Part shown: positions 1-8,602 of the stretch, in pieces
Numbering within the stretch: position 1 is the stretch's first letter
How the letters are laid out: each line of letters starts with the position of its first letter
From: Variovorax sp.
GTDB lineage: Bacteria; Pseudomonadota; Gammaproteobacteria; Burkholderiales; Burkholderiaceae_C
DNA length: 64,000 bases
NCBI GenBank assembly: GCA_004210915.1
Contig: SEGS01000008.1
Location: forward strand, 1 to 64,000
Direction: 5' to 3'
Notes under the pieces: generated by a model
Seen by the model: the letters and a program-made list of their open reading frames with translations, nothing else
What the model was told of the DNA's origin: nothing
Database searches by the model: none
Program-made: the position numbers and the translations under genes

Positions 1-887
1 ACGATCATCACGAGCGTCATCGTGAGGATCAGCACCGGATCGAACAGCGGCATGCCGAAGTGGAAGGGCAGCACCACGTCGAACCAGGCCGCCTTGCCGA
101 CCTTCTCGAAGGTCATGATGCCCATCAGCGTGGCGACCACGCCACCGATCACGATGCCCAGCAGCACCGAGATGTTGGCGATGAAACCCCTGGCGTACTT
201 GACGATGAGCAGGATCGACACCAGCACCAGTGCGGCGATGCCCACGCCCGTGAGGTCGGCGTATTTGGGGTTCGGCACCGTCGGCACCACCGCGAAGCCC
301 TTGGGCACAGCCGGGGTCGCGCTGCCGGGCGAGGTCACGTCGGCCAGCCACTTCAGGTGCGCCGGATCGACCACGTTGGGTGCCGTCGGCCCGAAGGGGT
401 TGCCGAAGATCCAGTTGATGCCCACGCGCATCAGGCTGATGCCGATGACCGCGATGATGGTGCCGGTCACCACCGGCGGAAAGAAGCGCAGCATGCGGCT
501 GACCATCGGCGCGATCAGGACCGAGATGACGCCGGCGCCGATGATCGCGCCGAACAGCAACTGGGCACCGGCCGCACCCGGGTTGGCATTGGCGATGGCC
601 ACCATCGGTGCAACCGAGGCGAAAGTCACGCCCATCATCACGGGCAGCTTGACGCCGAACCATTGCGTCGCGCCGAGCGACTGGATCAGCGTGGCGATGC
701 CGCAGCAGAAGAGGTCGGCCGAAATCAGCAGCGCGACCTCGTCGGGGCTCAGCTTGAGCGCGCGGCCGACGATCAGCGGCACCGCGACGGCGCCCGCGTA
801 CATCACCAGCACATGTTGAAGGCCGAGCGCGGCGAGCTTGCCGCCGGGCAGTCGCTGGTCGACGGGATGAACGGCAGTGGAACTCAT
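1..887 (-). CDS. NCS2-family nucleobase (xanthine/urate-type) permease, 3' end outside window
   Basis: Inner-membrane symporter of the nucleobase:cation symporter-2 family (UacT/XanP-like), likely importing urate or xanthine. About 295 N-terminal residues are present, starting MSSTAVHPVDQRLPGGKLAA. The start is supported by an AGGAG ribosome-binding site about 6 bases upstream. Several hydrophobic helices follow, including the family's early LQHVLVMYAGAVAVPL segment. The C-terminal NCS2 signature lies beyond the window. It is transcribed away from the LysR gene at 1011, which may regulate it. Substrate is inferred only from the adjacent urate and allantoin genes; a uracil permease cannot be excluded. 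Confidence 0.85.
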   Translation of the reverse strand, partial: MSSTAVHPVDQRLPGGKLAALGLQHVLVMYAGAVAVPLIVGRALKLSPDEVALLISADLFCCGIATLIQSLGATQWFGVKLPVMMGVTFASVAPMVAIANANPGAAGAQLLFGAIIGAGVISVLIAPMVSRMLRFFPPVVTGTIIAVIGISLMRVGINWIFGNPFGPTAPNVVDPAHLKWLADVTSPGSATPAVPKGFAVVPTVPNPKYADLTGVGIAALVLVSILLIVKYARGFIANISVLLGIVIGGVVATLMGIMTFEKVGKAAWFDVVLPFHFGMPLFDPVLILTMTLVMI

Positions 888-1010
888 GAGCGACTCCTGA
901 CGGAACAACGGACACGGAGAACAAGGGCATCGAACGCACGGCAAGAATAGAGCCGGAGCGTCCATCGAAAAAGACGCACAATCGTATAAATCAATCGCGA
1001 ATCGGGATGA

Positions 1011-1916
1011 ATGACCGTGAAAGCTTCGCTCGCCGAACTGCGTGTCTTCGTGGCGTTGGCCGAAAGCGGGCACTTCACGCGTGCTGCCGAGCGCCTCGGG
1101 ATGTCGCAGTCATCACTGAGCGCGGCGCTGGTCAAGCTGGAAAAGCAGTTGGGCACGCGCCTGTTCGATCGCCACACGCGCTCCTGCCGCGTCAACGAAG
1201 CCGGCGCGGCGCTGCTTCCCGCAGCGCGGCGACTGGTCGCCGACTGGGATCACCTGTTCGCCGACGCACGCGACTTCGCGCGCTTCTCGCGCGGCCGCGT
1301 CACGGTCGCCGCGCCGAACGCGCAGTGCGCACTGTTGCTGCCACCGGCCATCCGCGCCTTTCGCGACACGCACCCCGGGGTGCGCGTCGTGCTGCACGAT
1401 GTCCCCGAGCACGAAGTGCACGCGCTGGTCCGCAGCGGCGCGGCGGATTTCGGGATTGCCACGCAGACTGACGCGCGCACCGATCTGATGGGCACGGCGC
1501 TGTCGGCCGACGAATTCATCGTCGCGCTGTCGCCCGAGCATCCGCTGGCGCGGCGTCGGACGCTGGAGTGGGCGCAGATTGCGCAGGAGCCGCTCATCGG
1601 CTATCTGCCTGGCAACCCGGTGCGCAGCCTGCTGGAAGAGAAGCTGGCCGAGCGCGGCATCGTGCTGAGCTACGCCTTCGAGATCGCGCTGCCCTGGACC
1701 ATGATGGGCCTCGCGCGCGAGGGTCTGGGCATTGCCGTGGTCACGATGGCGCTGCGGCCGCTCGCGCAATGGCACGGCCTGGAAATACGCGCGGTCGGAC
1801 GCCCGCAGATCGCGCGCACCATGACGCTGCTGCGCGCGCCGGGCAATTCGCTGTCGCCCGCGGCCGCGGCGTTTCGCGAGCTGTTGCTGGGTACGCAGAA
1901 GAAGCTGGCGGCTTGA
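1011..1916 (+). CDS. LysR-family transcriptional regulator
   Basis: A 301-residue LysR-type regulator. The N-terminal winged helix-turn-helix (about residues 5-65) contains LRVFVALAESGHFTRAAERL and SQSSLSAALVKLEKQLG. A periplasmic-binding-protein-like effector domain follows (about 92-298). It is divergent from the NCS2 permease with a 123-bp shared region, the usual layout for a LysR protein controlling its neighbour and itself. The start ATG at 1011 overlaps another ATG at 1007 in a different frame; 1011 gives the family-typical N-terminus. The effector is unknown, but a purine or ureide is plausible from context. Confidence 0.9.
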   Translation: MTVKASLAELRVFVALAESGHFTRAAERLGMSQSSLSAALVKLEKQLGTRLFDRHTRSCRVNEAGAALLPAARRLVADWDHLFADARDFARFSRGRVTVAAPNAQCALLLPPAIRAFRDTHPGVRVVLHDVPEHEVHALVRSGAADFGIATQTDARTDLMGTALSADEFIVALSPEHPLARRRTLEWAQIAQEPLIGYLPGNPVRSLLEEKLAERGIVLSYAFEIALPWTMMGLAREGLGIAVVTMALRPLAQWHGLEIRAVGRPQIARTMTLLRAPGNSLSPAAAAFRELLLGTQKKLAA

Positions 1917-1974
1917 CAGCTTCCCGCATTCGCCAGGCGGACGCTGAAGTTGTCGGGGCTGGCGCGAGCCCCTT

Positions 1975-3207
1975 TCAGGCCAGCAGGTCGGCCAGCGTCC
2001 GCGCGATCACCTTGGTGGCACGCCGCAGGTCTTCCAGCTGCAGGCGTTCGTCGTTGCGCTTGGCATGCGATTCCAGCACGGTGCGCGGGCCGGCGCCGTA
2101 GATCACGCCCGGAATGCCCGCTTCGCCGTACAGCCGCACGTCGGTGTAGAGCGGTGTGCCCATGGCCTTGATGGTCTCACCGAAGACCTGCTGACCGTGC
2201 TTCTGGATCGCATCGACCAGCGGCTTGTTGCCCGCCAGCGGCTGCATCGAATTGGCCAGCAGCATGCGCTTGATGTCCACCGTGATGCCGGCGCTCTCGG
2301 CGGCCGCGTCGGCGATCACTTGGCGGATGTTTGCCTCGACCTCCACCGGGTTCTCTTCCGGAATCATCCGGCGGTCGAGCTTGAACATGACCTTGCCGGG
2401 CACCACGTTGGTGTTGGTGCCGCCTTCGATGAGGCCGACGTTCAGGTAAGGGTGTGTGATGCCCTCGACCTTCGACGTGACCTGCTGGTAGAGCGCGTTC
2501 TGCGCGTAGAGCGCGTTGAGGATCTTGACGGCGCCCTGCAGCGCGTCGACACCCGTGGTCGGGATGGCGGCGTGTGCCATCTTGCCGTGCACGGTGACTT
2601 CCATCTGCAGGCAGCCGTTGTGCGCAGTCACCACTTCGTAGCTGAAGCCGGCCGCGATCATCAGGTCGGGCTTGGTGAGACCGTTCTTCAGCAGCCAGCC
2701 CGGGCCGAGAATGCCGCCGAATTCCTCGTCGTAGGTGAAGTGCAGCTCGACGCTGCCCTTCGCCGGTTTGGCGACGGCTTCGAGCGCGCGCAACGCGAAG
2801 GTGAAGCTCGCGAAGTCGCTCTTGCTGACGGCGGTGGCGCGGCCGTAGATGGCGCCGTTGTCGATCTCGCCGCCGTAGGGGTCATGCGACCAGCCGTCGC
2901 CGGGCGGCACGACGTCGCCGTGGGCGTTGAGGGCGACGGTGCGACCCTCGCCGGCCGCGCCGTACTTGCGCCGAACGATCAGGTTGGTGATCGATTCGAG
3001 GCCGTAGTCCTTCACCTCCTGCGCCGGCACCGGGTGCTTCTCGGCGTCGAAGCCGAAGTCTTTCAGCAGCTCTGCGGTGCGTTCGGCATGCGGCGCGTTG
3101 TTGCCCGGCGGCGTGTCGGTGGGCACCTGCACGAGTTGCTGCAGGAACTTCACTTCGTCGTCGAAGTGGGCGTCGATCCAGGCGTCGAGCTTGGCGTAGT
3201 CGGTCAT
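1975..3207 (-). CDS. M20-family metallohydrolase (ArgE/DapE-like) at end of allantoin operon
   Basis: A 410-residue M20 peptidase/amidohydrolase, cytoplasmic. Visible motifs are NAHGDVVPPGDGW (metal His), YDEEFGG (general-base Glu) and SHAKRNDE (late metal His). The segment that normally reads G-T-A-D-M-K-G, holding the metal-bridging Asp, here reads GRATAVSKSD: the Asp position is Val, with another Asp four residues later. Its ATG overlaps the stop of the uraD-allC gene as ATGA, indicating translational coupling. It may act on a ureide product of allantoate hydrolysis such as ureidoglycolate, but the family covers many N-acyl and N-carbamoyl substrates. Confidence 0.8.
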   Translation of the reverse strand: MTDYAKLDAWIDAHFDDEVKFLQQLVQVPTDTPPGNNAPHAERTAELLKDFGFDAEKHPVPAQEVKDYGLESITNLIVRRKYGAAGEGRTVALNAHGDVVPPGDGWSHDPYGGEIDNGAIYGRATAVSKSDFASFTFALRALEAVAKPAKGSVELHFTYDEEFGGILGPGWLLKNGLTKPDLMIAAGFSYEVVTAHNGCLQMEVTVHGKMAHAAIPTTGVDALQGAVKILNALYAQNALYQQVTSKVEGITHPYLNVGLIEGGTNTNVVPGKVMFKLDRRMIPEENPVEVEANIRQVIADAAAESAGITVDIKRMLLANSMQPLAGNKPLVDAIQKHGQQVFGETIKAMGTPLYTDVRLYGEAGIPGVIYGAGPRTVLESHAKRNDERLQLEDLRRATKVIARTLADLLA

Positions 3208-4988
3208 GGGGTTTCTTTGGCGAGGTTGTCGAGGAGCAGCTGAAACGCCTCCACCGAGAGTTGGATGTCGTCGTTGGTGCTCGATTCGAGCGGGTTGTGG
3301 CTGATGCCCGAGTTGATGCCACGCACGAAGAGCATCGCCTGCGGCATCACCTCGTGCAGCTTCATCGCGTCGTGGCCAGCGCCGCTGGGCATGCGAAAGA
3401 GCGGGATGCCCAGCGCGTCGACCGCCTTCTCCCAACGCGCCTGCCATTCGGGCGCGCTCGGCGCGGCGGCGGCGCGCATCGTCTCCTCGAGCGTGTAGCG
3501 CACGCTGCGGCGCTCGCAGATGTCTTTCAGCGCGGCGAGGATGTCGGCGGCCAGGCTGTCGCGCTGCGCGTTGTTCGGCGCGCGGATGTCCAGGCTGAAC
3601 TTGCAGTTGCCCGGCACCACGTTGATGGAGCCGTTGGGCACCTGCAGCATGCCGACCGTGGCCACCGAGTCACCGTCCTTCGCAGCGCGCTGCTCGGCGA
3701 AAAGGATCAGCTCTGCCACGGCGGCCGCTGCGTCGCGGCGGCGGTCCATCGGCGTGGTGCCGGCATGGCTGGCCATGCCGAACACTTCGCCCACATAGCG
3801 CACGCTGCCGTTGATCGACGTCACGATGCCCAGCGGCAGGTCGAGCTCGGTCAGCACCGGGCCCTGCTCGATGTGCACCTCGACGAAGCCGAGGTACTTC
3901 GACGGGTCGCGCTGGATTTTCGGGATGTCTTCTTCCCGGAGCCCCGCGTGCTTCATGGCCTCGCGCATGGTGATGCCATCCGCGTCCGCCTGGTCGAGCC
4001 AGGCCGTGTTGAAGTGACCGATCAGTGCACCGGAGCCGAGGAAGGTCGCCTTGTAGCGCTGGCCTTCTTCTTCCGCGAAGCCGACGACTTCGAAGGCGAA
4101 GGGCAGGCGGCGGTTCTGCTTCTTGAGCTCGCGCACGCAGGCCATCGGCACGAAGATGCCCAGGCGCCCGTCGTACTTGCCGCCGTTGCGCACGGTGTCG
4201 TAGTGCGAGCCGGTCAACAAAGTCTTGGCGTCCGGCGTCGCGCCTTCGTAGCGGCCGACCACGTTGCCGACCGCGTCGATGTGCACCGAATCGAAACCGC
4301 AGTCGCGCATGCCCTGCGCGATCTGCGCGGCGCACGCGCGGTGCGCGTCGGTCAGGTAGGTCACGGTGAGCTGGCCCAGTTCGGCATAGCCAGGGTCGGT
4401 GTGAACCGACAGCTGCTCCTGCCAATCCCAGACTTCGTTGCCCAGCGTGGGCTCGACGCCGAACTTGTCGTTCAGGCGGATCTCCGCGATGCGGTGGATG
4501 TTGCGCAGCGCTTCGCCGAGCTCGAACGAGGGGTGATGGTGCAGCCGGCGTGCGAAGGTCGCGATGATCTCCTGCTTCGGAAGACCCAAACCGCGCGGGC
4601 CGCGCACTGCGAGGATGAAAGGGAAGCCGAATTTCGCGTTGTAGTCGGCATTGAGCTGCTGGATCTGCGCGAACTCCTCGGGCGAACAGTCCGTGAGGCC
4701 GGCTTTGCGCTGCTCGTTGGTCGACTCGGCCGTCAGCGTCTTGCTGACCATGGCCTTGCCCGCGAGTTCGGGGTGGGCGCGGATCAGGCCGATCTGCTCG
4801 TCGGCCGACGAAGCGGCCAGGGCCTGCGCCAGCGCATGCTTGAGGTGCGCCAGCGATCGGAAGGGACGCGCCGCCAGCGCACGCTCGGCGATCCACGGCG
4901 AATGCTCGTAGACGCCGTCGAGCAGCGCGACAGCCTCGGCGGCCGAGGCGGCGTTGAGTTGCGCAAGGGACAGAGGGGTCAGGCTCAT
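3204..4988 (-). CDS. Bifunctional OHCU decarboxylase / allantoate amidohydrolase (UraD-AllC fusion)
   Basis: A 594-residue fusion. Residues about 1-170 are UraD, which converts 2-oxo-4-hydroxy-4-carboxy-5-ureidoimidazoline to S-allantoin; visible motifs are HPELAGK, ESTNEQRKAGL and FILAVRGPRG. Residues about 178-594 are an M20 allantoate amidohydrolase/N-carbamoylase domain, with TGSHYDTV and KYDGRLG (metal His and Asp), EEEGQRY (catalytic Glu), HIEQGPVL, GAGHDAMKL and SHNPLES. The two activities flank allantoinase in the pathway, and the puuE gene lies just upstream (12-bp gap). The gene is the third of the gntR-puuE-uraD/allC-M20 operon and shares 4 bp with the M20 gene. Confidence 0.93.
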   Translation of the reverse strand: MSLTPLSLAQLNAASAAEAVALLDGVYEHSPWIAERALAARPFRSLAHLKHALAQALAASSADEQIGLIRAHPELAGKAMVSKTLTAESTNEQRKAGLTDCSPEEFAQIQQLNADYNAKFGFPFILAVRGPRGLGLPKQEIIATFARRLHHHPSFELGEALRNIHRIAEIRLNDKFGVEPTLGNEVWDWQEQLSVHTDPGYAELGQLTVTYLTDAHRACAAQIAQGMRDCGFDSVHIDAVGNVVGRYEGATPDAKTLLTGSHYDTVRNGGKYDGRLGIFVPMACVRELKKQNRRLPFAFEVVGFAEEEGQRYKATFLGSGALIGHFNTAWLDQADADGITMREAMKHAGLREEDIPKIQRDPSKYLGFVEVHIEQGPVLTELDLPLGIVTSINGSVRYVGEVFGMASHAGTTPMDRRRDAAAAVAELILFAEQRAAKDGDSVATVGMLQVPNGSINVVPGNCKFSLDIRAPNNAQRDSLAADILAALKDICERRSVRYTLEETMRAAAAPSAPEWQARWEKAVDALGIPLFRMPSGAGHDAMKLHEVMPQAMLFVRGINSGISHNPLESSTNDDIQLSVEAFQLLLDNLAKETP

Positions 4989-5000
4989 GGTCAGCTCCAG

Positions 5001-5969
5001 TCAGCTCGAAAGAGCAGCCGTTTCGAAGGGGTGGGTTTGCTTCCAGTGGCGCGCGATGTCGATGCGGCGGCACACCCAAACCTTGTCGTGCGCCTGGACG
5101 TGGTCGAGAAAGCGCTGCAGCGCGGTGATGCGGCCAGGCCGCCCTAGCAGGCGGCAATGCATGCCGATGCTCATCATCCTCGGCCGGTCGTCGCCGGCTG
5201 CATCGCCCTCGGCGTAGAGCGCATCGAAGCTGTCCTTCATGTACTGGAAGAACGGGTCGGCGTGCGAGTAGCCCTGCGGCAACGCGAAACGCATGTCGTT
5301 GACGTCAAGCGTGTAAGGCACGATGAGCTGCGGCACCACGCTGCCGTCGGTCTTTTGCACCTTCATCCAGAAGGGAAGGTCATCGCCGTAGTAGTCGCTG
5401 TCGTATTCAAAGCCGCCGTAGTCCGCCACGAGGCGCCGCGTGCGCGGGCTGTCGCGGCCGGTGTACCAGCCGAGCGCGCGCTCGCCGGTGAGCTGCTCGA
5501 TGACCTCCATGCCCAGGCGCATGTGTTCGCGCTCTGTCGCCTCGTCGAGATTCTGGTAGTGGATCCAGCGCCAGCCATGGCAGGCAATCTCATGCCCCAG
5601 TGCCTTGAAGGCGGCCGTGAGCTCGGGATGGCGTTGCAGCGCCATGCCGACGCCGAACACGGTCAGCGGCAGGCCGCGCTTCTCGAACTCGCGGAGGATG
5701 CGCCACACGCCGGCGCGCGGTCCGTATTCGTAGATGCCTTCCATGCTGATGTGGCGCTCGGGGTAACTGGCCGGGTTGAACATCTCCGAGAGGAATTGCT
5801 CGGAGCCTGCGTCGCCATGCAGCACCGCGTTTTCTCCGCCCTCTTCGTAGTTGAGGACGAACTGCACCGCAATGCGTGCGCCACCCGGCCATCGGGCGTG
5901 CGGGACATCGCGGCCGTAGCCGACCAGGTCGCGCGGGTAGGGCAGGGTGCTGTCGTAGACGTTGGCCAT
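5001..5969 (-). CDS. puuE: Allantoinase PuuE (polysaccharide-deacetylase fold)
   Basis: A 322-residue cofactor-light allantoinase of the carbohydrate-esterase-4/PuuE type, hydrolysing S-allantoin to allantoate in the cytoplasm. Diagnostic segments include YPRDLVGYGRDVPHARWPGG near the N-terminus, EGIYEYGPRAGVWRI, EIACHGWRWIHYQN and GWYTGRDSPRTRRLV. Length matches the family (about 300-320). It sits 8 bp after gntR and 12 bp before uraD-allC, so it is within one transcription unit. It is unrelated to the dihydroorotase-like AllB allantoinases. Confidence 0.95.
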   Translation of the reverse strand: MANVYDSTLPYPRDLVGYGRDVPHARWPGGARIAVQFVLNYEEGGENAVLHGDAGSEQFLSEMFNPASYPERHISMEGIYEYGPRAGVWRILREFEKRGLPLTVFGVGMALQRHPELTAAFKALGHEIACHGWRWIHYQNLDEATEREHMRLGMEVIEQLTGERALGWYTGRDSPRTRRLVADYGGFEYDSDYYGDDLPFWMKVQKTDGSVVPQLIVPYTLDVNDMRFALPQGYSHADPFFQYMKDSFDALYAEGDAAGDDRPRMMSIGMHCRLLGRPGRITALQRFLDHVQAHDKVWVCRRIDIARHWKQTHPFETAALSS

Positions 5970-5977
5970 GGCAGTGC

Positions 5978-6643
5978 TCAGGACAGTGCCAGCGAGATGT
6001 CGCTGGTAGGGACCTTGCGATCGAAGGTCAGGTTGGCCTCGACATGGTCGAGGTGTTCGGTCATCAGGCGCACTGCGCGCTCTTCATCCTTGGCGGCCAG
6101 CGCCTTGACGATGTCGGCGTGCTCGTCGTTCGAGTGTTCGGCCGCGCTGGCGCTCTGGTACATCAGCGTGATGAGCGCGCAGCGCGAGATCAGTTCGCCC
6201 AGCATCTGGGCCAGCACCGCGTTGCCCATGAGCTCGGCCATGCGCACATGGAAGTCGCCCAGCAGCTCGGTGCGGTCGGAAATGTCTTCACCGGCGACCG
6301 CGGCTTTTTCGAGCGCCACATGCTCGCGCAGCGCCTTGATTTTGGCCGGTGTCACATTGCGCACGAATGCGCGGGTCATCTCGGCTTCGAGCATGCGGCG
6401 AACCGCGAAGACCTGGCGCGCCTCGTCGACCGCCGGTGCCGCCACGAAAGCGCCGCGCGCCGGCTCGAGCCGGATCAGCCGGTTTTGCGACAGCTGGAAG
6501 AGCGCCTGCCGCACCAGCGTGCGCGACACGCCGAAGTGATCGGCCAGCTTCTGCTCGGCCAGCTTGCTGCCCGGCTGCAGGCGGTGCTCCACAATGGCCC
6601 GGGTCAGGGCATCGACGATCGCACGGGTGGTGGAAGACTCCAT
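5978..6643 (-). CDS. GntR-family (FCD subclass) regulator of the urate/allantoin genes
   Basis: A 221-residue regulator with an N-terminal GntR winged helix (about residues 5-72; LADHFGVSRTLVRQALFQLS) and a C-terminal all-helical FCD ligand domain. I chose the ATG at 6643 (MESSTTRAIVDAL). An in-frame ATG at 6682 would start inside the proposed operator. The gene heads the minus-strand operon and faces uraH. A GTATAC-centred palindrome 28-41 bp upstream, repeated upstream of puuD, is the likely binding site, so autoregulation and regional control are probable. Klebsiella HpxS is a GntR regulator with a comparable role. The ligand is unknown; urate or allantoin is the natural guess. Confidence 0.9.
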   Translation of the reverse strand: MESSTTRAIVDALTRAIVEHRLQPGSKLAEQKLADHFGVSRTLVRQALFQLSQNRLIRLEPARGAFVAAPAVDEARQVFAVRRMLEAEMTRAFVRNVTPAKIKALREHVALEKAAVAGEDISDRTELLGDFHVRMAELMGNAVLAQMLGELISRCALITLMYQSASAAEHSNDEHADIVKALAAKDEERAVRLMTEHLDHVEANLTFDRKVPTSDISLALS

Positions 6644-6670
6644 GCGATTGATGATAGACCCAACGCCGAC

Positions 6671-6684
6671 AACTGTATACACTT
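6671..6684. promoter_or_regulatory. Probable GntR operator between gntR and uraH
   Basis: AACTGTATACACTT, a 14-bp palindrome with one mismatch, lies 28 bp upstream of the gntR start and 46 bp upstream of uraH. It matches the perfect palindrome at 8589-8602 in 13 of 14 positions. Similarity continues on the uraH side (GTCCACCGGAAT here, GTTCACCAGAAT there). Its position suits shared control of both divergent units. Confidence 0.65.
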
Positions 6685-6729
6685 TTGTCCACCGGAATTT
6701 CCCGACCTCTTTTCGGAAGGAGCGCTCCC

Positions 6730-7080
6730 ATGGGCCTGAGCACCCACGTACTGGACACGATGCACGGCGGCCCTGCGGCCGGCATGGCGGTGGCGCTGTA
6801 CACCACCGCCGGCGACACCGCCACGCTGGTCAAGCGGTTCACGCTGAATGCCGACGGCCGCAGCGACGGCCCGCTCTACGACAACAGCACGATCAAGGTC
6901 GGCACCTACCGCCTGGTGTTCGATGTGGCGGGCTATTTCAAGGCGCGCGGCGTGACGCTGCCGGAGCCGAATTTCCTCGACAAGGTGTCGCTGGATTTCG
7001 GCGTGGCGCACACCGACCAGCACTACCACGTGCCCCTGCTCGTGAGCCCGTGGAGCTACTCTACCTACCGGGGCTCCTGA
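6730..7080 (+). CDS. uraH: 5-hydroxyisourate hydrolase (transthyretin-like)
   Basis: A 116-residue HIU hydrolase that opens 5-hydroxyisourate to OHCU, the step between PuuD and UraD. The family signatures are LSTHVLDTMHGGPAAGMAV at the N-terminus, the central Arg in YRLVFDV, and the C-terminal tetrapeptide YRGS. A longer reading from 6685 exists, but the ATG at 6730 gives the usual length and has an AAGGAG ribosome-binding site (about 6716-6721). The probable GntR operator is 46 bp upstream. The gene ends one base before the convergent lipoprotein gene. No signal peptide; acts in the cytoplasm as a tetramer in known members. Confidence 0.95.
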   Translation: MGLSTHVLDTMHGGPAAGMAVALYTTAGDTATLVKRFTLNADGRSDGPLYDNSTIKVGTYRLVFDVAGYFKARGVTLPEPNFLDKVSLDFGVAHTDQHYHVPLLVSPWSYSTYRGS

Positions 7081-7081
7081 G

Positions 7082-7603
7082 TCAGAGCTGCCCTTCGCTC
7101 AAGGTATCGAGCTGGAAATGCCCACCCTTGTCCCACAACCAGGTGTCGGTCCAGACCACCGGGCCCAGCTGCGTGGCAGCGGGGAAGGGCGACGCGGCCA
7201 GGACCGTGCGCTCGATCTCGGCGATGACCTCGGGCGCATGGGAGGGCGCACGCATCCAGTGCATCGCGCTCACGCGGCCCGCGGCGTCCAGGTGCACCTG
7301 CAGCGTGCCGACGGCATACAGCACGGGCGGCAGCTTGCCGCCGTAAATGCGTGGCTGGTTGGCGTCGTAGACGTGGCGCGCGGCATCGCGCCGGTAGTCG
7401 CGCGCCGTCGCCGCGTTCGATGCGCGTGGCACCGTGGTGCCGGCCTGTGCCGGCGACGGTGTGGCACTGCTGAGCTGGCCCGGAACCGGGGCGGCGAAAG
7501 GCGCGGTCGGGCCGGGTGGCGTGCTGCTGCAGGCGGCGAGCCAGAGGCTGGGAAGCACAGCGGCGTAAAGCGCCATGCGGCGCATCGTGGGCGAGTGGGT
7601 CAT
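7082..7603 (-). CDS. Putative lipoprotein, function unknown
   Basis: A 173-residue predicted lipoprotein. After MTHSPTMRRM a hydrophobic stretch ends in the lipobox-like LAACSS, so cleavage and lipidation at Cys are likely. A Pro/Ala/Thr-rich linker follows, then a compact C-terminal domain (about residues 85-173). That domain includes LYAVGTLQVHLDAAGRVSAMHW and EVIAEIERTVLAASPFP, vaguely like the C-terminal domain of TonB-type proteins; this resemblance is weak. The start at 7603 is one of several in-frame ATGs (also 7585 and 7576). It converges on uraH and is divergent from xdhC. No function can be assigned. Confidence 0.7.
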   Translation of the reverse strand: MTHSPTMRRMALYAAVLPSLWLAACSSTPPGPTAPFAAPVPGQLSSATPSPAQAGTTVPRASNAATARDYRRDAARHVYDANQPRIYGGKLPPVLYAVGTLQVHLDAAGRVSAMHWMRAPSHAPEVIAEIERTVLAASPFPAATQLGPVVWTDTWLWDKGGHFQLDTLSEGQL

Positions 7604-7656
7604 CGGCGGATTTATACCGTGTCGCCGGGCTGCGACGGCATCCGGTGGTGTGCCGC

Positions 7657-8457
7657 ATGACCGGCGCGGTCGACGAACTGCTGGGCCGCCTCGCGCGCGA
7701 AGATGCGGTGCTGGTGCAGGTGGACGCGACGCAGGGCTCGGCACCGCGGGAGGCCGGCACCTGGATGGCGGTGTGGGCCGATGGCCTGACGGCCACCATC
7801 GGCGGCGGCCAGGTCGAGTACCAGGCCACGCGCGAAGCCCGCGAAATCCTCGCCGGCGGCCCGCCGATCGACACCGTGCGGCGCTACCCGCTCGGCCCCA
7901 CGCTGGGCCAGTGTTGCGGCGGCGTGATGTTCCTGCGCTACCGACGCATCGGCGCGGCCGACGCGCCCGCGCTGCGCCGCGAGCTCGTGGCGCCATTGCG
8001 GCCGGTCGCGTTGTTCGGTGGTGGCCACGTGGGCGCGGCGCTGGCCCGGTTGCTCGCGACCTTGCCCTTCGCCGTGCGCTGGATCGACAGCCGCGACGGC
8101 GTGTTCCCCGCGGCGCTGCCGGCGCAGATCGAAACCGAGCATTCCGAGCCGGTGCAGGACGCAGTGGCCCAGCTCGCGCCAGGTTCGCGCGTGCTCATCA
8201 TGAGCTTCAGCCACGCCGAGGACCTCGACATCGTCATCGCCTGCCTCAAGCGCCTGCGCGCGCGGGACGACCTGCCGTACATCGGCCTGATCGGCAGCAA
8301 GACGAAGTGGGCGACCTTCCGGCACCGGCTCGAAGCGCGTGGCTTCGCGGACGCCGAACTGGCGCGCGTCACCTGTCCCATCGGCGTGCCCGGCATCACG
8401 GGCAAGGAACCCGAGGTCATCGCCGTGGCCGTCGCGGCACAGTTGTTGCTGAATTAG
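7657..8457 (+). CDS. xdhC: Xanthine dehydrogenase accessory protein XdhC
   Basis: A 266-residue XdhC, which binds and sulfurates molybdenum cofactor before insertion into xanthine dehydrogenase. Typical motifs are VDATQGSAPREAGTWM, IGGGQVEYQATREAREIL, GPTLGQCCGG and the C-terminal nucleotide-binding segment IGLIGSKTKWATFRHRL followed by CPIGVPGI. I chose the ATG at 7657. A longer upstream reading is Arg/Cys-rich and overlaps the opposing lipoprotein gene. The usual partners xdhA and xdhB are about 24 kb away in this window. The stop codon is the first part of a 95-bp repeat also found after puuD. Confidence 0.93.
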   Translation: MTGAVDELLGRLAREDAVLVQVDATQGSAPREAGTWMAVWADGLTATIGGGQVEYQATREAREILAGGPPIDTVRRYPLGPTLGQCCGGVMFLRYRRIGAADAPALRRELVAPLRPVALFGGGHVGAALARLLATLPFAVRWIDSRDGVFPAALPAQIETEHSEPVQDAVAQLAPGSRVLIMSFSHAEDLDIVIACLKRLRARDDLPYIGLIGSKTKWATFRHRLEARGFADAELARVTCPIGVPGITGKEPEVIAVAVAAQLLLN

Positions 8458-8549
8458 GCTCGCCCCCAGGCTGCGCGCACTTCGTGTCGCGCGCGCCAAC
8501 CCCTGCCGGGGGCAACACCAGCGGCCCGGCGTAGCCGGTTCCGCGGTGT
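8455..8549. repeat. 95-bp interspersed repeat, copy 1 (after xdhC)
   Basis: The element begins in the TAG stop of xdhC and runs TAGGCTCGCCCCCAGG to CCGCGGTGT. It matches the copy at 9947-10041 over its full 95 bp with about 12 mismatches and no gaps. It holds potential hairpins (CCCCTGCCGGGGG and GGCCCGGCGTAGCCGG). Placement directly at a stop codon suggests a 3'-end processing or termination role, or a REP-like mobile unit. Confidence 0.85.
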
Positions 8550-8588
8550 GCCTGGAAGGGGGTGCAGAAAGTTGCCTGGGCCTTCATA

Positions 8589-8602
8589 AAGTGTATACAC
8601 TT
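8589..8602. promoter_or_regulatory. Perfect palindrome upstream of puuD, probable GntR operator
   Basis: AAGTGTATACACTT is a perfect 14-bp palindrome 142 bp upstream of the puuD start. The same sequence with one change lies between gntR and uraH (6671-6684), and similarity extends about 14 bp further downstream. This is the strongest evidence that the GntR protein at 5978 also controls puuD. Confidence 0.65.
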
